The notes under the pieces: generated by a model
Told to the model about the DNA's origin: nothing
What the model saw: only the letters and a program-made list of their open reading frames with translations
Databases searched by the model: none
Shown: positions 21,891-29,498 of the stretch, piece after piece
How positions within the stretch are numbered: position 1 is the first letter of the stretch
Layout of the letters: every line of letters begins with the position of its first letter
Assembly (NCBI GenBank): GCA_900541675.1
Contig: UQKU01000029.1
Span: 1-31,856, forward strand
DNA length: 31,856 nucleotides
Source: an uncultured Collinsella sp.
GTDB taxonomy: Bacteria > Actinomycetota > Coriobacteriia > Coriobacteriales > Coriobacteriaceae
Direction of reading: 5' to 3'
Program-made: the position numbers and the translations under genes

Positions 21891-23021
21891 ATGTCTGAGT
21901 TTGCTGCCGGTCCTGCCGGTCGTATCGAGCGCGTCCGTGCCCTGATGGCCGAGCGCGGCTACGACGCCATCGTCGTGCGCGACGAGGCCAATCTCCGTTG
22001 GCTCACGGGCGTGAAGGGCGTCTTCGATTACACCTTCGAGTTCCCTCACGCCGCGTTTATTACGGCCGATCAGTGCCTGTTCCACACCGACTCGCGCTAT
22101 CTCAACAGTTTTGAGGAGAACACGCCCGCCGGCAGCCCCTGGGTCTACGACATGGACGAGGGCACCATCCCCGGCTGGGTCGCCGGCAAGATTGCGGCCA
22201 ACAAATGCCGCGTCTGCGCCGTCGAGGATGACATGCAGATTAACTTCTACCAGGGTATTCAACGTGGTCTGGAGGACCGCTCCGTTGCCTGCATGCTGCC
22301 GCTGATGCATGACGACATCCGCAAGATGCGTGCCATCAAGGATGCAGAGGAGATTGAGCTCATGCGCCACGCGCAGTCGATCACCGATGCCGCCTTCCAG
22401 CACATGCTCGGCTTTATTAAGCCCGGCATGACCGAGAAGCAGGTCCGCAACGAGCTCGAGAACTTTATGTTCGCCAGCGGCGCCGACAGCCTGGCCTTTG
22501 GCTCCATCGTCGCGAGCGGTCCCAACACCGCCAATCCGCATGCCGTCCCGAGCGACCGCGTGATCGAGAAGGGCGACTTTGTCCTCATGGATTACGGTGC
22601 GGGCTACTGCGACTACCGCTCCGACATGACGCGCACTGTCGTGATGGGCGAGCCCACCCAGGAGCAGCTCGACCTGTACGCGCTCGTGCGCCGCACCCAT
22701 GAGGAGTGCGTCGCCGCTATCCATCCGGGCGTCGAGGGCAACGACATTTTCAAGCTTTCCAAGAAGATTATTGGCGATGCCGGCTATGGCGATTACTACA
22801 ACCATGGTCTGGGCCACGGCGTGGGCATCGACATCCACGAGCTGCCTAACTTCAACCGCAACAAGAACATCATCGAGGTCGGCTCGGTTATCACCATGGA
22901 GCCTGGCGTCTACCTGCCCGGCGTGGGCGGCGTTCGCCTGGAGGACTACGGCGTCGTCACCGAGAACGGGTATGAGCCCTTCACCAAGACCCCGCACGAC
23001 CTGCACGTCATCGATTGCTAA
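21891..23021 (+). CDS. pepP: M24B-family aminopeptidase (Xaa-Pro aminopeptidase/prolidase-like)
   Basis: A 376-residue dinuclear-metal peptidase that removes residues preceding proline, or cleaves Xaa-Pro dipeptides. A creatinase-like N-terminal domain covers about 10-145. The pita-bread domain contains all five ligands: Asp234 (MDYGAG), Asp245 (RSDMTRT), His309 (GLGHGVGIDIHE), Glu337 (TMEPGVY) and Glu351 (RLEDYG). AAAGGA lies six bases before the ATG. Its position upstream of efp is conserved in many Gram-positive genomes. Aminopeptidase versus prolidase activity cannot be settled from sequence. Confidence 0.9.
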   Translation: MSEFAAGPAGRIERVRALMAERGYDAIVVRDEANLRWLTGVKGVFDYTFEFPHAAFITADQCLFHTDSRYLNSFEENTPAGSPWVYDMDEGTIPGWVAGKIAANKCRVCAVEDDMQINFYQGIQRGLEDRSVACMLPLMHDDIRKMRAIKDAEEIELMRHAQSITDAAFQHMLGFIKPGMTEKQVRNELENFMFASGADSLAFGSIVASGPNTANPHAVPSDRVIEKGDFVLMDYGAGYCDYRSDMTRTVVMGEPTQEQLDLYALVRRTHEECVAAIHPGVEGNDIFKLSKKIIGDAGYGDYYNHGLGHGVGIDIHELPNFNRNKNIIEVGSVITMEPGVYLPGVGGVRLEDYGVVTENGYEPFTKTPHDLHVIDC

Positions 23022-23068
23022 TCTACTCCGATAGATTTTAGGGCTTGCCCCAATAATCAACTTTGGAG

Positions 23069-23111
23069 GCGGGGCGTCCGAAATGATTCGGGCGCCCCGC
23101 GTTCTCTTTTT
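23069..23111 (+). terminator. Strong intrinsic terminator between pepP and efp
   Basis: A 14-bp stem (23069-23082 with 23087-23100, one G-U pair) carries an ATGA loop and is followed by GTTCTCTTTTT. It ends the pepP transcript, so efp should have its own promoter. Confidence 0.85.
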
Positions 23112-23119
23112 ATGCGCTC

Positions 23120-23148
23120 GCTGCAGCCGCCGTCTGCAAGTGTATAAT
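23120..23148 (+). promoter_or_regulatory. efp: Promoter of efp
   Basis: TATAAT at 23143-23148 is a consensus -10 box about 58 bases before the efp ATG and directly after the terminator. The -35 position (23120-23125, GCTGCA) is poor. Confidence 0.5.
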
Positions 23149-23205
23149 TTCGCTCGTATGTAATTTGGACGCTTGTGCGTCTCGCCAATAACAAGAAAGG
23201 TCGCT

Positions 23206-23769
23206 ATGCCTACTATCTCTACCGCCGACTTCAAGAACGGCCTCGGTCTCCGCATTAAGGACAAGGTCTACACCATCGTCGAGTTCCAGCACGTCAAGCC
23301 GGGCAAGGGCGGCGCTTTCGTGCGCTACAAGACCCGCGACATCAAGAGCGGCCGCGTCGTCGAGAACACCTGCAACGCCGGCACCAAGTTCGAGAGCGTC
23401 ATGCTCACCACCCGTGAGTTCCAGTACCTCTACAACGACGGCGCTGACTACATCTTCATGGACAACGAGTCTTACGAGCAGGTTCCCGTTCCCGAGGACA
23501 TGGTGGGCGAGAACGCCAAGTGGCTGCGCGAGAACGACACCTGCCAGCTACTCTTCGCCGACGACGAGCTCATGGGCGTGACCCCGCCGATGTTCATCGA
23601 GACCACCATCGTTCAGACCGACCCGGGCTTCAAGGGCGACACCGTCCAGGGTTCCACCAAGCCGGCCACCATCGACACCGGCGCCGTCATCCAGGTCCCC
23701 ATGTACCTCAACGAGGGCGAGGTCATCAAGGTTGACACCCGCGACGGCAAGTTCGTCTCCCGCGTCTAG
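23206..23769 (+). CDS. efp: Translation elongation factor P
   Basis: A 187-residue, three-domain tRNA-shaped factor that relieves ribosome stalling at proline runs. The N-terminal KOW-like domain carries the tip loop HVKPGKGGAF with the functional Lys34. The later domains contain TGVTPPMFIETT-like and GDTVQGSTKPATIDTGAVIQVP signatures. Length is standard. The loop sequence PGKGG has no EpmA, EarP or YmfI-type modification gene near it in this window. AAAGG lies five bases before the ATG at 23206. It leads a string of genes reaching recN. Confidence 0.96.
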   Translation: MPTISTADFKNGLGLRIKDKVYTIVEFQHVKPGKGGAFVRYKTRDIKSGRVVENTCNAGTKFESVMLTTREFQYLYNDGADYIFMDNESYEQVPVPEDMVGENAKWLRENDTCQLLFADDELMGVTPPMFIETTIVQTDPGFKGDTVQGSTKPATIDTGAVIQVPMYLNEGEVIKVDTRDGKFVSRV

Positions 23770-23793
23770 CAACCAACTCTTCTAGGAGGACTC

Positions 23794-24156
23794 ATGCCCC
23801 AGGAAATCAAGATTGACGGCATCGGCATTTCGCCTGATGTTCTGACCGCCATCGTCTCGCGCGCCGTCACGGATGTCGAGGGCATCGCCTCCGTGGGCGT
23901 CAAGGACCTTGCCACCAACCTTGTCTCCATGATGCTTTCGTCCAAGGCCCCGGCATCCGAGCCGGCGGTCGAGGCCGAGGTCATCGGCGACAAGCTCGCG
24001 CTCACCGTGCGCGTCGTGGTGTTCTTTGGCTATCCGTTCAAGAAACTCGCCGAGGCCGTTCGCGCCGCCGTGGTTGCCGCTATCGACGCCCAGGTTGGCG
24101 TCGAGGTCGAGCGTGTTGACGTTTGCATCGATGGCCTCGTTTTCCCCAAGGAGTAA
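23794..24156 (+). CDS. Asp23/Gls24 family envelope stress protein
   Basis: A 120-residue Asp23-domain protein (ISPDVLTAIVSRAVTDVEGIASVG to VVFFGYPFKKLAEAVRAAV), a family linked to the cell envelope and alkaline or general stress in Firmicutes; here it has no membrane segment. AGGAGG is well placed before the ATG, 24 bases after efp. An Asp23 homologue directly before nusB is a conserved arrangement in Gram-positive genomes. Confidence 0.9.
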   Translation: MPQEIKIDGIGISPDVLTAIVSRAVTDVEGIASVGVKDLATNLVSMMLSSKAPASEPAVEAEVIGDKLALTVRVVVFFGYPFKKLAEAVRAAVVAAIDAQVGVEVERVDVCIDGLVFPKE

Positions 24157-24159
24157 CCT

Positions 24160-24753
24160 TTGAGCCTTAAGGTTTATCGCGGGCGTACGCTTGCCCGCAG
24201 TCAGGCGCTGCAGCTGCTGTTCCAGGCCGAGGCCACGGACAGCCCGCTCGAGCGCGTCCTCGAGGGCGATTTCCTGATCTCGAAGGGTCCCCTCGACCCC
24301 TATGCGCTGGAACTGTGCCGCGGTGCCTACGAGCACATCGACCGCATCGACTGCGCCTTGCGCTCCGTCGCCAAGAACTGGGATCTTATGCGCATGCCCG
24401 GTGCCGACCGCAATCTGCTGCGCATCGCCGTTTATGAGATGCGCTTCCTCACCGACGAGGAGGTCTCGGACGCCATCGTGATTAATGAGGCCGTCGAGCT
24501 TGCCAAGGCCTATGGCACCGATCAGTCCGCGTCGTTTGTCAATGGTGTGCTGGGCAAGATTGCTCGTAGCGAGGAGCTGCCGGGCGAGGACCTGTATCAG
24601 GAGCTGCTGGCCGAGGACCGTGCCCGCGAGGAGGCCCAGGCCGCCGAGGCTGCCGAGGCTGCCGCAAAGGTTGCCGCCGCTCAGGCTGCGGCCGGCGTTC
24701 TCGACGAGGATGCTGAGGTCGCCGAGGCCGAGACCGGTACCGTCGAGGAGTAG
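24160..24753 (+). CDS. nusB: Transcription antitermination factor NusB
   Basis: A 197-residue protein. Residues about 5-145 form the helical NusB domain (RTLARSQALQLLFQAEA, NLLRIAVYEMRFL, AIVINEAVELAKAYG, SFVNGVLGKIA), which binds boxA RNA with NusE (S10) for rRNA transcription. The last 50 or so residues are a low-complexity Ala/Glu tail that ordinary NusB proteins lack. The TTG start is six bases after a perfect AAGGAG that lies within the end of the preceding gene, three bases away. Confidence 0.92.
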   Translation: MSLKVYRGRTLARSQALQLLFQAEATDSPLERVLEGDFLISKGPLDPYALELCRGAYEHIDRIDCALRSVAKNWDLMRMPGADRNLLRIAVYEMRFLTDEEVSDAIVINEAVELAKAYGTDQSASFVNGVLGKIARSEELPGEDLYQELLAEDRAREEAQAAEAAEAAAKVAAAQAAAGVLDEDAEVAEAETGTVEE

Positions 24754-24755
24754 CC

Positions 24756-25022
24756 ATGCCAGAGGGTTCCGTCCGTAACTTCGACGAGATCTCGGACCGC
24801 TTGGACCAGATCATCGCGACCGTTCGTTCTAAGGATACCTCCCTGGAACGTTCGCTCGATCTGTTTGATGAGGCGATCGAACTGGGCTCCCGTGCGGTCG
24901 ATATGGTCGACAAGTTTGAGCTGACGCCTCGTGAGGCCGATAAGCTCGAGCAGGAATACGATGAGGATGCGGCAAATGAATCCAAGGATAGCCAGGCCGC
25001 GTCCCCGGATACGAATGGTTGA
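24756..25022 (+). CDS. xseB: Exodeoxyribonuclease VII small subunit
   Basis: An 88-residue protein with the XseB helical hairpin (FDEISDRLDQIIATVRSKDTSLERSLDLFDEAIELG, about 9-44), followed by a charged tail. It should bind the large subunit XseA to form exonuclease VII. No xseA lies next to it, although the two are usually adjacent. GAGGAG precedes the ATG, and the stop codon overlaps the tlyA start (TGATG). Confidence 0.88.
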   Translation: MPEGSVRNFDEISDRLDQIIATVRSKDTSLERSLDLFDEAIELGSRAVDMVDKFELTPREADKLEQEYDEDAANESKDSQAASPDTNG

Positions 25023-25834
25023 TGGCATTCATGAAACGTGTGCGTCTCGATGACGAACTGATTTCACAGGGCATCTGCGCCGATCGCGCGGATGCCCTTC
25101 GCACTCTTATGGCCGGCTTGGTCTCGAGTGGCGGCGAGCGTTTGACCTCGCCGGGCCTTAAGGTGACGCCCGGCCTGCCCCTACACGTGAAGGGCCGTAT
25201 TCCCTACGTGGGGCGCGGCGGGCTTAAGCTCGAGGGCGCGCTCGATGCGTTTGGGATTGATCCGACGGACCTTGCTTGCCTCGATGTGGGATGCTCCACG
25301 GGCGGCTTTACCGATTGCCTGCTCAAGCGCGGCGCTGCGACTGTCGTCTCGGTCGACGTGGGTCGCGCCCAGTTTGATTGGTCGTTGCGTCAAGACGATC
25401 GCGTGACGCTCCACGAGCGCACCAACGTGACACAGCTGCCCGAGCTCGGTTACGGCGGCGCTATCGACCTGGCCGTGTGCGATGTGTCGTTTACGAGTAT
25501 CGCGAATATCATCGACGCCGTGCTGGCGTGCCTCAAGCCTTCGGGTTCGTTTTGCACGCTTGTAAAGCCCCAGTTTGAGGCGCCGGCTTCGCTGGTGGGC
25601 GAGGGCGGTATCGTGACCGACCCCGCCGTCCGCCGCGATACGCTCGTGGCGGCGATTGAACTCTTTGCCGCCAAGGGCCTGTTCCCGCTCGACGTGTGCG
25701 TGTCGCCCATCCATGGCGCCAAGGGCAACGTTGAGTTTTTCCTGTACGGCACGAGGTTTGCCACCGGTGACCGCACCGACGACGAGCTGCAATCCCAGGT
25801 ATCGGTTTTGAGCGAGAAAGCTGCAACGCTATGA
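25022..25834 (+). CDS. tlyA: TlyA-family rRNA 2'-O-methyltransferase (hemolysin A-like)
   Basis: A 270-residue protein with an N-terminal S4 RNA-binding domain (about 5-60) and an FtsJ/RrmJ-like methyltransferase domain. The SAM-binding motif LDVGCSTGGFTD is at about 87-98. The probable K-D-K-E catalytic tetrad is Lys69, Asp154, Lys182 and Glu238. In mycobacteria TlyA methylates 16S and 23S rRNA and affects capreomycin susceptibility; the target here is inferred. The ATG at 25022 shares its A with the xseB stop; ATG 25031 and TTG 25019 are in frame alternatives. It overlaps nadK by four bases. Confidence 0.9.
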   Translation: MAFMKRVRLDDELISQGICADRADALRTLMAGLVSSGGERLTSPGLKVTPGLPLHVKGRIPYVGRGGLKLEGALDAFGIDPTDLACLDVGCSTGGFTDCLLKRGAATVVSVDVGRAQFDWSLRQDDRVTLHERTNVTQLPELGYGGAIDLAVCDVSFTSIANIIDAVLACLKPSGSFCTLVKPQFEAPASLVGEGGIVTDPAVRRDTLVAAIELFAAKGLFPLDVCVSPIHGAKGNVEFFLYGTRFATGDRTDDELQSQVSVLSEKAATL

Positions 25835-26691
25835 AGGTCTTTCTGGTTCCCAATTACTACAAACAAGAGGCGGTCGAGAGCGGCCTGATGCTCGAGCTTT
25901 GGCTTTCGCGCCAGGGCTACGAGGTCGCATGGGCTGCCGATCAGCGCTCCAAGATCCAGAGTACGCCCGATGTTGACGATGCCGACCTGGTCATTACGCT
26001 CGGCGGCGACGGTACGCTGCTGCGCGCTGCCCGCATCCTCAACCATCGCGAGATTCCTATCCTTGGTCTTTCCTATGGTCACCTGGGTTTTTTAACTGCT
26101 GCGAGCCCCGAGGAGCGCGACATTCTGCAGGTCGTGAGCGACGCCCTGTCCGGCGAGCTGCACGTGAGCCGCCGCGCCACCATCGCCGCGGATATCGTGT
26201 CCGTGCGCGAAGACGGCACGAAGGATGTCGTGCGCACGTTTGCCCTCAACGATATGGCACTTACGCGCGGCTCCCTGTCCGATATGGTTGAGTTTGACAT
26301 CACGGTGTCTGGCCATCATATCGATCGCCTGCGCGGCGACGGTGTCGTCGTTTCGACGGCAACCGGCTCCACCGGCTATGCGCTTTCCGCCGGCGGTCCC
26401 ATTGTCAGCCCCGATTACACGGGTATGGTCTGTGTGCCCATCGCCCCGCATACCATTCAGGCTCGCGCTTTTTTGACCTCGCCGAGTGATGTCGTCGAGA
26501 TCTTTATGTCCGATGATCGCCCGAGCGTGCCGGCGATTGCCATCGACGGACAGTTTATTACCTGCGATGGCACGGTCGAGAGCGTGGCCGTGCGCCGTGG
26601 TCCCGGCGACGTGCTGCTGCTCGATTACGGTCCCGAGAGCTTCTATAACTCGGTGAGCCGCGTGTTCTATGGAGTGCGCCATGATCGATGA
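25831..26691 (+). CDS. nadK: NAD kinase
   Basis: A 286-residue enzyme that phosphorylates NAD to NADP using ATP or polyphosphate. The catalytic GGDGT motif is at 58-62 (Asp60). Other family motifs are LGFLTAASPEE, ALNDMALTRG and STATGSTGYALSAGGP. It overlaps tlyA by four bases (ATGA) and recN by eleven, in line with the common tlyA-nadK-recN arrangement, but without the argR that often lies between them. Confidence 0.95.
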   Translation: MKVFLVPNYYKQEAVESGLMLELWLSRQGYEVAWAADQRSKIQSTPDVDDADLVITLGGDGTLLRAARILNHREIPILGLSYGHLGFLTAASPEERDILQVVSDALSGELHVSRRATIAADIVSVREDGTKDVVRTFALNDMALTRGSLSDMVEFDITVSGHHIDRLRGDGVVVSTATGSTGYALSAGGPIVSPDYTGMVCVPIAPHTIQARAFLTSPSDVVEIFMSDDRPSVPAIAIDGQFITCDGTVESVAVRRGPGDVLLLDYGPESFYNSVSRVFYGVRHDR

Positions 26692-28309
26692 GCTGCAGGT
26701 TTCCAACATCGCGCTCATTCGCGAGGCGACGTTGGTTCCGAGTTCGGGTCTAACGGTTTTGACTGGCGAGACTGGTGCCGGTAAGACCGCGCTGCTTTCG
26801 GCGCTTAAGCTCATCTTGGGCGAGCGCGCGGATTCGTCGACCGTGCGTGAGGGCGAGGCGCTTGCGAGCGTCGAGGCGCGCCTGTTCGATGGCCCGCGCG
26901 ACGCGGAGGGCTTCACCGTGCAGCGCAGCCTTTCTGCCGAGGGCCGCAGCCGCGTGAAGATTGACGGTCGCATTGCCAGCGTGCGCGAGCTTTCCGAGCG
27001 CGTCGGCGTGATGATGGATCTGTGCGGCCAGCATGAACATCAGCGCCTGCTCGATCCGGCACATCATGTTGCCATGGTCGATGCCTGGGCTGGTCGCTCT
27101 GCGCTCGAGGCGCTGGAAAAGTACCGTGTCTGCTTTAAGGCGTCGCGTGCGGCTGCCAAGGAGGTCCGTCGCGTAGAGGAGGCGTCGCGAGCGCAGGGGA
27201 GTCGCGTCGAGGAGGCGCGCTTCGCCCTGGAGCGTATCGCCGAGGTTGACCCCAAGCCGGGTGAGTATGAGGAACTCGAGGAGCTGCTGCCGCGCTCCGA
27301 GCATGCCGAGGTGCTGGTGGCGACGGCCAACGATGCCCATGCATCGCTTACTTCCGAAGGGGGAGCGCTCGATGCCGTGAACGGCGCCGTGGCAGAACTG
27401 TCGCGCATGGCGACCGTCGATCGCAAACTGGGTGACATCGCCGACGCGCTTTCGGATGCCTGCATCTCACTCGAGGATTGCGCCAACGAGCTGCGTGCTT
27501 ATCGCGATGGCGTTGCGTTCGATCCTCGCGAGCTCGCTCGCATGCGCGAGCGGTATTCCGACCTTAAGGGACTTCTGCGGCAGTGGGGTCCCACCATGGA
27601 CGATGTATTTGCCATGCGTGACCGCTCGCGGGAGTTGTTATCGCTGGTGGACGATGGTGACGAGCAGATTAGGAAGGCACGCGAGGCACTCGGCGCGGCG
27701 GAGCACGAACTGTTCGCCGCTGCCAAGGCGCTTAAGCGCGCACGCAATACGGCAGCCCCGCGTTTTTGTCACGAGGTGGGTCGTCAGATGGCACGCCTCG
27801 AGATGGGCGGCGCTGAGCTGATCTGGGAGTCGCGTGATCTTCCGCGTGCCGAGTGGACGCCGGCGGGGCCTTCGAGCTACGAGCTTCTGTATCGCAGCGG
27901 CGCCGGATTGACGCCGCGCCCTCTGCGCCGCATTGCCTCGGGCGGCGAGCTGAGCCGCGTGATGCTGGCGAGCAAGGTGGTCTTGGGTAATGCTGACGGC
28001 GTCGACACACTGGTATTTGACGAGGTCGATGCCGGTGTCGGCGGCTCCACGGCTCGCGCTCTTGCTGGTGTGCTGGCCGATCTTGCCGCTACGCATCAAG
28101 TGATTGTCGTAACCCACTTGGCGCAAGTCGCCGTCATGGCCGACAAGCATTATGTTGTCAGCAAGGAGCCGGGCGATGTTCCCCAGACGCATTTGGACGA
28201 GGTAACCGGCGAAGCGCGTACCGCCGAGATCGCCCGCATGCTCAGCGGCGATCAGTCCGAGGCAAGCTTGGCCCACGCAAAGCAGATGCTCGAAGAAGTT
28301 CGAGGCTAG
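26681..28309 (+). CDS. recN: DNA repair protein RecN
   Basis: A 542-residue SMC-like ATPase for double-strand break repair. Walker A GETGAGKT is at 29-36. A coiled-coil region fills about 140-370, rich in Arg, Glu and Ala. The ABC signature IASGGELSRVMLA begins near residue 418 and Walker B LVFDEVDAGVGG includes Asp447-Glu448, followed by the D-loop and the VTHLAQVA segment. GGAG lies six bases before the ATG, inside nadK. It is the last gene of the string beginning at efp. Confidence 0.95.
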   Translation: MIDELQVSNIALIREATLVPSSGLTVLTGETGAGKTALLSALKLILGERADSSTVREGEALASVEARLFDGPRDAEGFTVQRSLSAEGRSRVKIDGRIASVRELSERVGVMMDLCGQHEHQRLLDPAHHVAMVDAWAGRSALEALEKYRVCFKASRAAAKEVRRVEEASRAQGSRVEEARFALERIAEVDPKPGEYEELEELLPRSEHAEVLVATANDAHASLTSEGGALDAVNGAVAELSRMATVDRKLGDIADALSDACISLEDCANELRAYRDGVAFDPRELARMRERYSDLKGLLRQWGPTMDDVFAMRDRSRELLSLVDDGDEQIRKAREALGAAEHELFAAAKALKRARNTAAPRFCHEVGRQMARLEMGGAELIWESRDLPRAEWTPAGPSSYELLYRSGAGLTPRPLRRIASGGELSRVMLASKVVLGNADGVDTLVFDEVDAGVGGSTARALAGVLADLAATHQVIVVTHLAQVAVMADKHYVVSKEPGDVPQTHLDEVTGEARTAEIARMLSGDQSEASLAHAKQMLEEVRG

Positions 28310-28326
28310 GTCGTATCAGCGGTGTT

Positions 28327-28361
28327 GGTGGGACAAAATAGACTGAAATTTTTGTCCCACT
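28327..28361. terminator. Hairpin between convergent recN and the RpiR-type regulator
   Basis: GTGGGACAAAA (28328-28338) pairs with TTTTGTCCCAC (28350-28360), an 11-bp stem with an 11-base loop. The T-run lies inside the 3' arm, and both strands look alike, so it could end transcription from both sides. It contains a GGGAC core like other intergenic hairpins in this window. Confidence 0.55.
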
Positions 28362-28368
28362 ACGCGTT

Positions 28369-29226
28369 TTACTCAACGACCTTGTCCGGCTGGATGAGCT
28401 CCTCGTAGTAGCTGATATGTTCACGAGCGTCTTCAATCTCGGGCAGCAGGAAGTTGTAGATAACTTCGATGATCATCGTGGCGCTGATCTTGGAGAACGC
28501 AAAGTCACCCGTCGTCAGCAGCGCCTCGTGGTTGACGGTATTAAAAGTGTAGTCTGCCAGGCGCGCGAGTGGAGACTTGCTGTCGCTGCTGATGACGACT
28601 ACGGTGGCACCGCAGTCGCGAGCCGCTTTTGCCATGCGATTCAGTCGGCGCGACTTGCCGGAGTTTGAGATGAGCACGATGACGTCACCCGGGCGCAACG
28701 TGAGCGCAAAGCCGATTGATGTCTCGCTAATGGTGCTCGCCATGCAGCGCAGGCCCAGCTGCGAAAACTTAAACGTCGCATCGAGCGCGACCGCGTTCGT
28801 ATTTCCCACAGCCGCAAACTCAATAACCCCTGCATGCTTAAGGGCATGCACAACAGCCGCCAACGTATCGTGGTCGATCCCGTCGATGGTCGCATTAAGC
28901 TCGCTCACCTTGGCAGCCAGGATGTTCTTAAGGCTCTGCTCCATATTGTCGAGCGAGACTTCGTCAGTCAGGCCCTCGTTGCGCTGGCTTTCCAAATCCC
29001 TCGCCAACGAAAACTGAAAGCTGCGGAAGCTGCCAAAGCCAAGCTTGCGGCAGAAGCGCGAAACGGTCGCCTCGGACGTGGCGGCGGCGCGCGAGAGCTG
29101 AGCCGCCGTGAGGCGTGGCGCCTCGGACTGGTGCTCCAATATATAGTCGACAATGCGCTGCTCGGATTCGCTGTATCCCTGATGGGTACTAATGAGGGAA
29201 AGTGCGCTCTTGCTACTATCGGTCAT
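28369..29226 (-). CDS. RpiR/MurR-type transcriptional regulator (HTH + SIS)
   Basis: A 285-residue regulator. The N-terminal HTH_6 domain spans about 1-75, with LTAAQLSRAAATSEATVSRFCRKLGF as the helix-turn-helix. The C-terminal SIS sugar-phosphate-binding domain (about 120-265) includes AAVGNTNAVALDA, ISETSIGF and VIVLISNSGKSRRL. Such proteins repress or activate sugar-use genes in response to phosphosugars. It diverges from the PTS gene at 29499, its likely target. The ATG at 29226 has AGGAG at seven bases, whereas the in-frame ATG at 29274 has none. Confidence 0.88.
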   Translation of the reverse strand: MTDSSKSALSLISTHQGYSESEQRIVDYILEHQSEAPRLTAAQLSRAAATSEATVSRFCRKLGFGSFRSFQFSLARDLESQRNEGLTDEVSLDNMEQSLKNILAAKVSELNATIDGIDHDTLAAVVHALKHAGVIEFAAVGNTNAVALDATFKFSQLGLRCMASTISETSIGFALTLRPGDVIVLISNSGKSRRLNRMAKAARDCGATVVVISSDSKSPLARLADYTFNTVNHEALLTTGDFAFSKISATMIIEVIYNFLLPEIEDAREHISYYEELIQPDKVVE

Positions 29227-29498
29227 GGATGGCTCCTGGTTGGCATGATAATCGGACTCGTTTTGTACTGTCATAGTATAGGGGGATTTTCAATTACAAG
29301 ATACACCTTGCCGTTTCAAGTGTTGATGGTAAACTTTCACCTACCGTTTACGGTTATGAAAGAACCTTTCACCGGAGAATTGCTCCTTGTCTCTTCTCAC
29401 GCGGACGGTAGGTTGGTATCTTTCAGTTGTGGAAAAGCGCGCAAGGACGCGCGTGTAGGGGAGCGCCTGCGGGCGCAAAACTTAAAAAGGAGGGACAC
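29227..29498. promoter_or_regulatory. Divergent control region between the RpiR-type regulator and the PTS gene
   Basis: This AT-rich 272-base gap carries palindromes suited to a dimeric regulator. TGAAAG-AAC-CTTTCA (29357-29371) is perfect. GTAAAC (from 29330) and GTTTAC (ending 29351) form a wider inverted pair around CTTTCACC, which recurs at 29366-29373. TTGATG (29323-29328) may be a -35 box for the PTS gene, and AGTATA (29275-29280) reads TATACT, a -10 box, on the minus strand. Two small GC-rich hairpins (around 29437-29452 and 29464-29477) lie just before the PTS ribosome site. Confidence 0.5.
29357..29371. promoter_or_regulatory. Candidate operator palindrome
   Basis: TGAAAG, three bases, CTTTCA: a perfect inverted repeat midway between the regulator and the PTS gene. 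It is a plausible binding site for the adjacent RpiR-type protein, by position and symmetry only. Confidence 0.45.

Noticed and set aside
29227..29274. Longer start for the RpiR-type regulator at 29274
   Set aside because: That ATG has no ribosome site and overlaps the likely -10 box, whereas the ATG at 29226 follows AGGAG.
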